From an uncultured Clostridia bacterium (lineage in GTDB: Bacteria; Bacillota; Clostridia; TANB77; CAG-508), in NCBI GenBank assembly GCA_934120315.1, contig CAKOTX010000002.1:166808-230807 (forward strand): DNA of 64,000 nt, written 5' to 3'. Position numbers and translations under genes: made by a program. Position 1 is the stretch's first letter; every line of letters begins with the position of its first letter. Below, in pieces: positions 38,076-45,433 of this stretch. The notes beneath the pieces are model-generated. The model was given only the letters and a program-made list of their open reading frames with translations, ran no database searches and was not told the DNA's origin.

Positions 38076-39140
38076 ATGAATTCTGATGGTGAAAATATTA
38101 TAAAAAAATCAAAAGTGCCAAGTGCATTAATAATTGCATATATTGTATGTATTGTTCTTATTGTTGGAAGTTTATTTTTAATAAATAATAAAGAAGAAAG
38201 TAAACCAGATCCAATAGATTTTACAACAAATGGAGCAATAGATATAGGTGTTGGAAAATATGCATATTTAAATGTTGATGGTTTAAGTGGAGAAGTAGCA
38301 ATATATGGAAATGCTGATAATGAAAATGATGAGTCTAATGACAGATATTATATAGCAATAAGTAATGGATATTGGTATATAGTAGACTTGAACTTCGAAA
38401 CAATAAATAAATTAAAAGATATTCAGGAATATACATATTCAACTGATGCTAATGCGACAAAGCCAGAAGCAGTTAAATTATATGGTGTTACTGAAGAAAT
38501 ATCAACAGATTTAAAGAAATTGATAATTGATTATTATAATGAAGGACTAGAAGATGAAAATAAAATTGATGTTAGTGACTTCGAAAATTATTTTGGAAGT
38601 GTAATGCTAAATGTTAGAAAAAGTCCAGTAGATACTACAACAGAAGATTTAATTATTGTTTTTGCAGGAATAGCATTAATTATTGTTGCAATATATCATG
38701 TATCAATATCTATAGTAAAAAAGAGAGTGAAGAAATATCTAAAAGATAATCAATATGAAGAGGAATTGATAAATGAATTAAACAATAATGTAGAAGCAAA
38801 ATATTACAAAGATGATGTAATATTAACCAAAAACTTCTTTGTTAATAAGAAAAATGGAAGTTTGATTGTATTTAAATATTCTGATGTAAAATGGATATAT
38901 ACTAGCAATTTAAAATATCGTGGAATAGTAACAACTTCAACAAGTATTATAGCATGTTTAAAAGATGGAAAAACAAGTTTACATTGTGTTTCAATTAATG
39001 GAAAAGAAACAGCGGAATTTTCTGAAGTATTTAAAAAATTATGTGAAAAAGTTTCTGATGACTGTTTAAAAGGTTATACAGTTGAAAATGAAAAAGAATA
39101 TAAGGAATATGCAAAGGAAATAAAAAGAAGCGGAAATTAA
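38076..39140 (+). CDS. Two-helix membrane protein of unknown function
   Basis: About 354 residues. The first transmembrane helix is at residues 16-38, an outer domain follows (40-185), then a second helix (about 188-210) and a cytosolic C-terminal domain of about 140 residues with a beta-rich segment (LIVFKYSDVKWIYTSNLKYRG). I do not recognise the family with confidence. The ATG at 38076 is preferred over a TTG at 38070, both behind AGGAG. It follows DUF4321 closely and ends in a terminator that overlaps its last codons. Confidence 0.55.
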   Translation: MNSDGENIIKKSKVPSALIIAYIVCIVLIVGSLFLINNKEESKPDPIDFTTNGAIDIGVGKYAYLNVDGLSGEVAIYGNADNENDESNDRYYIAISNGYWYIVDLNFETINKLKDIQEYTYSTDANATKPEAVKLYGVTEEISTDLKKLIIDYYNEGLEDENKIDVSDFENYFGSVMLNVRKSPVDTTTEDLIIVFAGIALIIVAIYHVSISIVKKRVKKYLKDNQYEEELINELNNNVEAKYYKDDVILTKNFFVNKKNGSLIVFKYSDVKWIYTSNLKYRGIVTTSTSIIACLKDGKTSLHCVSINGKETAEFSEVFKKLCEKVSDDCLKGYTVENEKEYKEYAKEIKRSGN

Positions 39141-39154
39141 TCCGTTTCTTTTTT
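39126..39154 (+). terminator. Terminator before the ECF sigma gene
   Basis: A 9-bp stem with one G-U (AGAAGCGGA with TCCGTTTCT), then five T. The upstream stop codon lies in the loop. Confidence 0.78.
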
Positions 39155-39159
39155 GCATA

Positions 39160-39188
39160 TGTAACTTTTTTCTGATAGAATTGTATAA
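39160..39188 (+). promoter_or_regulatory. Candidate ECF-type promoter
   Basis: TGTAAC at 39160-39165, then 16 nt, then TGTATAA (39182-39188). TGTAAC resembles -35 elements of ECF sigma factors and is unlike the TTGACA boxes elsewhere in the window, so it could be autoregulated by the next gene product. This is inference. Confidence 0.4.
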
Positions 39189-39212
39189 GAGATAGAAAAA
39201 GGAGGATTCGAG

Positions 39213-39761
39213 ATGGAAGAAAAGACAGATAAAGAGTTGTACAAAGAATTTTTATTAGGAAACAATAAAAGTTTCGAAAAAATTGTAATAAGACACAAAG
39301 ATTCTATTATTTATTTTATACAGAGATATACCAAAAGTGTAGACATTGCTGAAGATTTAGCCCAAGATGTTTTTGTGTATATTTTGATGCATAAAAAGAA
39401 TTATAGATTTGAGTATTCTCTAAAAACTTATCTTTATACAATAGCCAAATCCAAAGCTTTAAATTATATAAAAAGAGAAAAAAGAATAGTAGCGTTAGAT
39501 GAGAATCAATATGAAGATTTAGAAGAATTAGAAGAAAAGGTTTTTAAAAATGAAAGGGCTGAAAATTTGAAAAATGCAATTCAAAAGCTTAAATTAGAAT
39601 ATCAAAATGTTATCTATTTAGCAGACATAGAAGAACTAAGCTATAAAGAAATTGGACATATCTTAAATAAAACAAGTTCGAGTGTAAAAGTGTTAATTTA
39701 TAGGGCGAGAAAAGCCTTAGAAAAAATAATTTTGGAGGAGGGATATAAGTATGAAAACTAA
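39213..39761 (+). CDS. ECF-type RNA polymerase sigma factor
   Basis: A 182-residue sigma-70 family protein. Region 2 (residues about 20-85, with DIAEDLAQDVFVYILMHKKNYRFEYSLKTYLYTIAKSKALN spread across it) binds the -10 element, and region 4 (about 115-175, SYKEIGHILNKTSSSVKVLIYRARKALE) binds the -35 element. Region 3 is absent, as in ECF sigma factors. Its end overlaps the beta-propeller gene by 11 nt, which indicates coupling. The next gene is probably its membrane-bound regulator. Confidence 0.88.
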   Translation: MEEKTDKELYKEFLLGNNKSFEKIVIRHKDSIIYFIQRYTKSVDIAEDLAQDVFVYILMHKKNYRFEYSLKTYLYTIAKSKALNYIKREKRIVALDENQYEDLEELEEKVFKNERAENLKNAIQKLKLEYQNVIYLADIEELSYKEIGHILNKTSSSVKVLIYRARKALEKIILEEGYKYEN

Positions 39762-41625
39762 TAAGCAATTTATTGATGAAATTTATCAGAAATATGATGA
39801 ATGTCAAAAAGAGAAAAAGCAAAGAAAACAACAAGAAATGAAAAAGTTTGTAAATATGGCAGCAGTAATGGTTGTTGCATTATCAACAATAGTAGTATTA
39901 TCACAAAAGAAAACTCCAGAAGTAATACAAGAAAGGCAAAAAGAAGAGCAAGTAGCACAAATAGATTTGAAAACAGTAGGAAATTTTGAAAACTTCTATA
40001 ACATAATAAAAGAAAAGAATCAAGGAAGTAATTATTTAGAAACAAGAAAAGAAACGGTATTAGAAGAATTAGATTCTAAAAGCACAGATTTAGCTTCATC
40101 TACAAATGTGCAAGTGCAAAATGTGGATGAAGGAGATGGGATAAAAGTAGATAATAAATATATTTATTATTTGAGTAAGCAAAGGCTTATAATATTAAAT
40201 GCCGAAAGTGCAGAAAGTTCAGAAAAAATTGCAGAAATTAATTTTGAAGAAAAGAATTTTTATCCAGTAGAAATATATGTTGAAAAAGATAGATTAGCTG
40301 TACTTGGAAATGATGCGAGTGGTGATGTAACGAAAACAGTTAGTACAGAAGATAAAGATCTAAAATGCTATGCATATGCACCATCAGATTCAAAATCTGG
40401 AAGTATAATATATGATATTTCTGATAGAAAAAATCCAAAAGAAATCAGAAAAGTTATGGTTAAAGGAATATATACTTCTTCAAAATCTAGAATGATAGAT
40501 GGAAAAATATATTTTGTAGCAACACAGTATATTGGACCAGTACAAAGAAAATTGGAAGAATTAAATGAAGATGATTATAAACCTAAATATGTAGATACAT
40601 TAAAAGGTGAGGAAGAACAGTGCATAGGGTTTGACAAAATCTATAATATAGAAGAAGGTTCTGATTCAGATTATTTAATGTTAGTTGGAATAGATTTAAA
40701 TTCAGATAAAGAGGCAGAGATTCAAACATTTTTAGGAACAGGAGGAACTATATATTCATCTGAAAAAAATATGTATATAGCAACAAATGAGTATGAATAT
40801 GATGAAGATTATAATGAAACAGATAGAAAAGTAAAGATATTGAAATTTGAATTGAAAGATGGGAAATTTGTATATAAGGCACAAGGAGAAGTCAATGGCC
40901 AGGTGGAGAATCAGTTTTCAATGGACGAAAAAGATGATAATTTTAGAATTGCCACAATAACATCAGAAGCAAATAATTTATATGTATTGAATGAAAAATT
41001 AGAAGAAATAGGAAAAATAGAAGGATTGGCACAAGGAGAGAGAATATATTCTGTAAGATATATGGGAGATAAGGCATATGTTGTAACATTCAAACAAACA
41101 GATCCATTTTGGGTGATAGATTTATCTGATGTAAAAAATCCAAAAGTTTTAGGAGAAGTAAAGTTGCCAGGATATAGTACTTATTTACATCTATATGATG
41201 AAACACATGTAATAGGATTTGGATATGGTGATGAAACTCAAAGAGAATTGAAGCTAGTAATGTTTGATGTAAGTGATTTTACAAATCCAAAAGTGTTATT
41301 TGAAATTGCAGTAGGAGATAAATATACATATTCAGAATTATTGTATAATCACAAGGCTGCTATATTTTCAAAAGAGAAAAATATAATTGCTTTTCCAATA
41401 ACATCTTCTGCCGGTAAAAAAGTGAATTCAAGAGCAGTGATATATGGAATTGACTTAGACAATGGATTTGTTTTAAAAGGAGAAATAGGAGAGGTAATTG
41501 ATAATTATGAAAAACAAGTTAGAAGAATAGTGTATGTAAATAATAATTATTATGCGCTTTCTTATGTGGATGTTAAGGTTGCTAATATGGATAATTTAGA
41601 AGTTGTAAAAGATATTGATATATAA
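39751..41625 (+). CDS. Membrane-anchored beta-propeller protein, putative anti-sigma factor
   Basis: A 624-residue protein. A cytosolic, charged N-terminus (1-30) is followed by a single transmembrane helix (about 31-48) and an extracellular beta-propeller of about 500 residues with the family entry motif TNVQVQNVDEGDGIKVDNKYIYYL (Beta_propel-type) and repeated RLAVLG, ISDRKNPKEI, VIDLSDVKNPKVLGEVKLPGYSTYLH and VSDFTNPK units. The gene overlaps the ECF sigma gene by 11 nt. The order cytosol-membrane-sensor suits an anti-sigma factor whose propeller senses an envelope signal, but no classic zinc anti-sigma motif is seen in the short cytosolic tail. Confidence 0.7.
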   Translation: MKTNKQFIDEIYQKYDECQKEKKQRKQQEMKKFVNMAAVMVVALSTIVVLSQKKTPEVIQERQKEEQVAQIDLKTVGNFENFYNIIKEKNQGSNYLETRKETVLEELDSKSTDLASSTNVQVQNVDEGDGIKVDNKYIYYLSKQRLIILNAESAESSEKIAEINFEEKNFYPVEIYVEKDRLAVLGNDASGDVTKTVSTEDKDLKCYAYAPSDSKSGSIIYDISDRKNPKEIRKVMVKGIYTSSKSRMIDGKIYFVATQYIGPVQRKLEELNEDDYKPKYVDTLKGEEEQCIGFDKIYNIEEGSDSDYLMLVGIDLNSDKEAEIQTFLGTGGTIYSSEKNMYIATNEYEYDEDYNETDRKVKILKFELKDGKFVYKAQGEVNGQVENQFSMDEKDDNFRIATITSEANNLYVLNEKLEEIGKIEGLAQGERIYSVRYMGDKAYVVTFKQTDPFWVIDLSDVKNPKVLGEVKLPGYSTYLHLYDETHVIGFGYGDETQRELKLVMFDVSDFTNPKVLFEIAVGDKYTYSELLYNHKAAIFSKEKNIIAFPITSSAGKKVNSRAVIYGIDLDNGFVLKGEIGEVIDNYEKQVRRIVYVNNNYYALSYVDVKVANMDNLEVVKDIDI

Positions 41626-41628
41626 AAT

Positions 41629-41659
41629 AAAACCTCGAGAATATATTTCTCGAGGTTTT
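41629..41659. terminator. Bidirectional terminator between convergent genes
   Basis: A perfect 12-bp stem (AAAACCTCGAGA with TCTCGAGGTTTT) around a short loop, with A- and T-rich flanks on the two strands. It ends both the beta-propeller gene and rpsI. Confidence 0.88.
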
Positions 41660-41673
41660 GTAATATATAAATC

Positions 41674-42075
41674 TTATCTCTTTGAGAATTGTGGTGCTTT
41701 TCTTGCTTTTTTAAGACCGTATTTTTTTCTTTCTTTCATACGTGGATCTCTTGTTAAGAATCCGTTTGTCTTTAAAGCTGGTCTGTATTCTGAATTAGCT
41801 TCATTTAAAGCTCTAGCAATACCATGTCTGATAGCTCCAGCTTGACCAGAAACTCCACCACCATAAACTGAACAAATTACATCATATTTAGATAATGTAT
41901 TTGTAACTGTTAATGGTTGTCTAACAATAACTTTTAAAGTTTCTAAATCGAAGAATTCTTCAATATCTTTTCCGTTAATTGTTATTTTTCCTGTTCCTTC
42001 AACTAATCTTACTCTAGCAATAGAACTTTTTCTTCTTCCTGTACCCATGTATACGATTTTATTTGACTTAGCCAT
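41674..42075 (-). CDS. rpsI: 30S ribosomal protein S9
   Basis: A 133-residue ribosomal protein with the signature [16 protein letters not shown] and the basic C-terminal tail ending in RKAPQFSKR that reaches toward the P-site tRNA. It follows rplM by 18 nt with a TAAGGAGG site. The pair is the only ribosomal unit on the minus strand here. Confidence 0.97.
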   Translation of the reverse strand: MAKSNKIVYMGTGRRKSSIARVRLVEGTGKITINGKDIEEFFDLETLKVIVRQPLTVTNTLSKYDVICSVYGGGVSGQAGAIRHGIARALNEANSEYRPALKTNGFLTRDPRMKERKKYGLKKARKAPQFSKR

Positions 42076-42093
42076 TTAATAGTTCCTCCTTAA

Positions 42094-42528
42094 TTAAAAA
42101 TTCCAAATTTCTGGTTTTTGTGCTTGAAGATTGTGTTCGCTTCCTGCGAATACTCTTAATTTTGTTGCCATTTTTCTTCCTAAAGAATTGTGTGGTAACA
42201 TTCCTTTAACTGCTAATGTCATAGCTTTTTCTGGATTTTTTTCAAGCATAACTGCTGCTGGAGTTTCTTTCATTCCTCCAATGTAACCTGAATGATGTCT
42301 GTAAATTTTAGAATTCATTTTATTTCCTGTTAATACAACATCTTTACAATTAATGATTATAACATTGTCACCTGTATCAATGTTTGGTGTGAAAGTTGGT
42401 TTGTGTTTTCCTCTTAATAATCTAGCAGCTTCTGTAGCAACTCTACCTAATGGTTTGTTAGCTGCATCAATTACATACCATTTTCTTTCAACTGTTTCTT
42501 TTTTTGCACTATATGTAACGTTATTCAT
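42094..42528 (-). CDS. rplM: 50S ribosomal protein L13
   Basis: A 144-residue ribosomal protein. [28 protein letters not shown] and [13 protein letters not shown] are family motifs, and [12 protein letters not shown] follows. First gene of the rplM-rpsI operon, with a GGAGGGTAA ribosome binding site and a leader of about 105 nt. Confidence 0.97.
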   Translation of the reverse strand: MNNVTYSAKKETVERKWYVIDAANKPLGRVATEAARLLRGKHKPTFTPNIDTGDNVIIINCKDVVLTGNKMNSKIYRHHSGYIGGMKETPAAVMLEKNPEKAMTLAVKGMLPHNSLGRKMATKLRVFAGSEHNLQAQKPEIWNF

Positions 42529-42534
42529 GGTAAT

Positions 42535-42634
42535 ATTTACCCTCCTATTTTAAATTAAATTTAATATATATGAAATTTAAATCTAAAACTACCGGGGAGA
42601 AGTTTCATATTTAAATCATATTTTAACATAATAC
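42535..42634 (-). promoter_or_regulatory. Candidate L13 leader RNA
   Basis: The 5' untranslated region of rplM, about 105 nt, holds an inverted repeat around the GC-rich CTCCCCGG core (minus strand): TATGAAA and TTTCATA arms flank it. An L13 leader that controls this operon is known in Firmicutes. Identification here rests on position and on the visible hairpin only. Confidence 0.45.
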
Positions 42635-42640
42635 CTATCA

Positions 42641-42669
42641 ATTTTAATACAAAAAGAGGAATTTGTCAA
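42641..42669 (-). promoter_or_regulatory. Promoter of rplM-rpsI
   Basis: On the minus strand TTGACA (42669-42664), 17-nt spacer, TAAAAT (42646-42641). Confidence 0.8.
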
Positions 42670-42687
42670 TAAATTTGGGAAAAGTTC

Positions 42688-42716
42688 TTGATAATTTTAA
42701 CATTTATAGATATAAT
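42688..42716 (+). promoter_or_regulatory. Promoter of the flippase gene
   Basis: TTGATA (42688-42693), 17-nt spacer, TATAAT (42711-42716), about 90 nt before the ATG. It diverges from the rplM promoter. Confidence 0.75.
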
Positions 42717-42803
42717 TACATTAAATTTTGGGATATACAGTCATATCACAAATTAGATGTAATGAATCAAAAGAAAAAACATAGAATTATTTAGGAGGAA
42801 TTT

Positions 42804-44429
42804 ATGGCAGAAGAGAAAAGAACTATAAAAAAAGAAACATTCATGCAAGGTGTAGTAACTATAATGTTCTCACAAATATTAATAAAAGTATTAGGCTTAA
42901 TATATACATTATATTTAACAAATAGACAAGGATTTGGAGATGCAGGAAATGCAATATATGCAAGTGGATATCAAATTTATGCTTTATTGCTAACAGTATC
43001 ATCAATAGGTGTACCAAATGCGATTTCAAAATTAGTATCAGAAAGATTAGCAGTAGGAGATAATAAAGGTGCAAATAGAATATTTAAAGTAGCTTTGGCA
43101 ACATTCGGATGCATAGGTGCAGTAGGAACAATGTTATTATTTTTTGGAGCACATACAATTGCTTACAATTGGACTCAAATACCAGAATCAGAATTAACAT
43201 TAGTTGCATTATCACCAGCAATTTTCTTTGTATCAATTTCATCTGTATTTAGAGGATATTTTAATGGAAGAAGAACTCTAAAGGTTACAGCTAGAGCACA
43301 AACATTGGAGCAAATTTTTAAAACAATATTAACAATAGCTATTGTAGAAGTAGTTGCATATGTTACATCAACTTCAACAGAAATGATGGCAGCTGGTGCA
43401 AATGTAGCAACAACATTAGCAACATTCTCAAGTTTTGCATATTTATTTATGTATTATAGACTTAGAAGAAAAGAAATCGGAAATGAAATTGAACACTCAA
43501 CAAATTATAAATATCAAAGTGTAAAAACAATAGTAAAAAATATATTAATGGTGTCTATTCCATTAACATTAAGTTCAATAATGACATCATTTAATAAAAA
43601 TATAGATTCATTTACAGTAAAAAGAATACTAAGTACATATATGGCATCAGATGTTGCAACTAAATTATATGGACAATTAAGCGGAAAAGTAGATACATTA
43701 ACTAATTTGCCACTTGCAATAAATATTGCATTTGCAACAGCACTTGTGCCAGCAATATCAGCAGCTAATGCAAAAAACGATAAAGAAACAGCAACCAAAA
43801 GAACTTCATTTTCATTATTGACATCAATGTTAATCGGACTTCCATGTGTAGTTGGAATGATAGTTTTTGCCCAACCAATTTTGAATTTATTATACCCAAA
43901 TGCAAATCAAGGTGCATTATTATTACAATTGATTGCAGTTTCTGTAATATTTTCTATATTGGATCAAACAATAAATGGGGCATTACAAGGATTTGGAAAA
44001 GTAATGGTTCCTGCAATTGCATTAGGAATAGGATGTGTAGTTAAATTAATATTAAATTTAGTTTTATTACCAATTCCATCAATAAACGTATATGGAGCTG
44101 CAATTGGTTCAATTGCATGTCATGCAGTAGCATTTACAATAGTATTTAATGTGTTAAAGAAATATGTAAAATTAGATTTACCATTTAAAAAGTTTGTGAT
44201 AAAACCAGCATTAGCAACAGCTATTATGGGAGTATGCTCATATACAGCATATATTATAATAAATGGAATAATGCCAGGAAATAAGGCAACAATAATATCA
44301 ATATTATTGGCAGTAATAATTTATTTAGCAGCAGTTGTAGCATTAAAAATATATAATAAAGAAGATATATATATGTTACCTAAAGGCGAGAAGATTTACA
44401 GAATGTTAGAAAAATTAAAAATATATTAA
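42804..44429 (+). CDS. MurJ/SpoVB-type lipid flippase
   Basis: A 541-residue MOP-superfamily protein with about 14 transmembrane helices. The N-terminus (FMQGVVTIMFSQILIKVLGLIYTLYL) and the internal SSVFRGYFNGRRTLKVTARAQTLEQ and GALQGFGK motifs match the SpoVB/YtgP/MurJ group, which moves lipid II or related carriers to the outer face. A spore-cortex role (SpoVB) or general MurJ role cannot be separated. It is a single-gene unit with its own promoter. Confidence 0.82.
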   Translation: MAEEKRTIKKETFMQGVVTIMFSQILIKVLGLIYTLYLTNRQGFGDAGNAIYASGYQIYALLLTVSSIGVPNAISKLVSERLAVGDNKGANRIFKVALATFGCIGAVGTMLLFFGAHTIAYNWTQIPESELTLVALSPAIFFVSISSVFRGYFNGRRTLKVTARAQTLEQIFKTILTIAIVEVVAYVTSTSTEMMAAGANVATTLATFSSFAYLFMYYRLRRKEIGNEIEHSTNYKYQSVKTIVKNILMVSIPLTLSSIMTSFNKNIDSFTVKRILSTYMASDVATKLYGQLSGKVDTLTNLPLAINIAFATALVPAISAANAKNDKETATKRTSFSLLTSMLIGLPCVVGMIVFAQPILNLLYPNANQGALLLQLIAVSVIFSILDQTINGALQGFGKVMVPAIALGIGCVVKLILNLVLLPIPSINVYGAAIGSIACHAVAFTIVFNVLKKYVKLDLPFKKFVIKPALATAIMGVCSYTAYIIINGIMPGNKATIISILLAVIIYLAAVVALKIYNKEDIYMLPKGEKIYRMLEKLKIY

Positions 44430-44552
44430 AATTTTCTAAAAAAGAGGGGGATTTTAATTTATTTTGGAGAATAAGATAAAATAGAAGTACAGATATTGCA
44501 ACAACAGCAGTTGAAGTACATATATACAAAATTTTATAGGAGGTAATGTATA

Positions 44553-44828
44553 ATGAACAAAGCTGAATTAGTAGCAGCTATCGCTGCAAAAACAGGAGAA
44601 TCAAAAAAATCAACAGAAGCAGCAGTTAATGCATTCACAGAAGTTGTAGCTGAATCATTAAAAGGAGGAGACAAAGTTCAATTAGTTGGATTTGGTTCTT
44701 TCGAAGTTAGAAAAAGAGCTGCTAGAAAAGGTAGAAATCCTCAAACAAAAGAAGAAATCAAAATACCTGCATCTAAAGCTCCAGTATTCAAAGCTGGTAA
44801 AGCATTAAAAGATTTAGTAAACGGATAA
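44553..44828 (+). CDS. hup: DNA-binding protein HU
   Basis: A 91-residue histone-like protein. [19 protein letters not shown] at the start and the DNA-binding arm [28 protein letters not shown] are standard. It bends and packs DNA as a dimer. AGGAGG precedes it; the codon use (GCT, AAC, GTT richer) points to high expression. Confidence 0.96.
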   Translation: MNKAELVAAIAAKTGESKKSTEAAVNAFTEVVAESLKGGDKVQLVGFGSFEVRKRAARKGRNPQTKEEIKIPASKAPVFKAGKALKDLVNG

Positions 44829-44856
44829 TTATTAAATAAAAATATATAAATATATG

Positions 44857-44894
44857 AAAAGGAAATTTGGAAGAGATTCTAAGTTTCCTTTTTT
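44857..44894 (+). terminator. Terminator after hup
   Basis: A 9-bp stem (AAAAGGAAA with TTTCCTTTT) with a loop of about 18 nt and a T tail. Confidence 0.75.
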
Positions 44895-44898
44895 GCTA

Positions 44899-44927
44899 TT
44901 CACATAATTTGTATGAAAGAATATAAT
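44899..44927 (+). promoter_or_regulatory. Promoter before the small membrane protein and spoVM
   Basis: TTCACA (44899-44904), 17-nt spacer, TATAAT (44922-44927). Sporulation-sigma alternatives cannot be excluded in such AT-rich sequence. Confidence 0.5.
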
Positions 44928-44954
44928 ATAATAAAAATCTTGGAGGAAATCATA

Positions 44955-45101
44955 ATGAAAATCTTAAAAAAGACATTTGGAGTATGTTTAATAGGATTAG
45001 GAATAGGCATATTACTAGTATTATTTTTACCAGTGTTGGGATGGTTGTTTTTAATAGGAGTAATAGTAATATTAGTAGGAATATTATGGTTACTCTGTTA
45101 A
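44955..45101 (+). CDS. Small two-helix membrane protein (48 residues)
   Basis: A 48-residue, strongly hydrophobic product with a basic start (MKILKK) and two possible helices separated by LPVLGW. The ATG at 44955 follows TGGAGGAAAT; a longer frame from 44913 has no ribosome binding site. It lies 15 nt upstream of the spoVM-like gene and ends in a cysteine. Function unknown; a role in sporulation is a guess from its neighbour. Confidence 0.6.
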   Translation: MKILKKTFGVCLIGLGIGILLVLFLPVLGWLFLIGVIVILVGILWLLC

Positions 45102-45116
45102 AAGGAGGTTTTACAT

Positions 45117-45191
45117 ATGACTATAGTAGTAAAAAAAGTTCCAAAATGTTTAAGAGGGATAGTGAAATTATTATTTGGAATTAAAGATTAA
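45117..45191 (+). CDS. spoVM: SpoVM-like spore morphogenesis peptide (24 residues)
   Basis: Read directly from sequence; too short for usual gene callers. The 24-residue frame from the ATG at 45117 has AAAGGAGG 8 nt upstream and ends in TAA. It keeps the SpoVM pattern K-x-P-K-x-L-x-G-I-V with a following Gly and a basic end; B. subtilis SpoVM is 26 residues. The central Pro and amphipathic helix are the features by which SpoVM senses the curved forespore membrane and tethers the coat. It lies just after a small membrane gene and is followed by a terminator. Good match by pattern; not tested by search. Confidence 0.72.
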   Translation: MTIVVKKVPKCLRGIVKLLFGIKD

Positions 45192-45212
45192 TTGAATAAA
45201 AAAAGAAAAAAA

Positions 45213-45246
45213 GCACATACCTTATATGAAAGGTAGGTGTTTTTTT
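45213..45246 (+). terminator. Terminator of spoVM overlapping the next ribosome binding site
   Basis: An 11-bp stem with one mismatch and one wobble (GCACATACCTT with AAGGTAGGTGT) and a run of Ts that directly abuts the next ATG at 45247. The 3' arm contains the AGGTAGGTG that would serve as that gene's ribosome binding site. Confidence 0.72.
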
Positions 45247-45432
45247 ATGAGTAAAGAGCAAAAACAAACTCATCCAGAAGTTGGAGAAGACACAACTCAA
45301 TATGGTGAATTTGTATGTTCATATTTTGCGTGGATTCCATTGCAAGACCAAAAAGAAAAGGCGGAAAAAATGGCGAAAATGACAAATGCGAAAAAAAGGA
45401 CCGACCCCAATTTCACAAAGGAGATAAAGTAG
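45247..45432 (+). CDS. Small hydrophilic protein (61 residues)
   Basis: A 61-residue, charged and soluble protein that I do not recognise. It contains one cysteine in an aromatic stretch (FVCSYFAWIP) and a lysine-rich C-terminal half. The only candidate ribosome binding site (AGGTAGGTG) lies in the 3' arm of a terminator hairpin, so expression could be limited. The in-frame ATG at 45226 falls in the loop of the hairpin and has no ribosome binding site. It is immediately followed by clpC, whose ATG starts 1 nt after the stop; probable translational coupling. Confidence 0.5.
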   Translation: MSKEQKQTHPEVGEDTTQYGEFVCSYFAWIPLQDQKEKAEKMAKMTNAKKRTDPNFTKEIK

Positions 45433-45433
45433 T

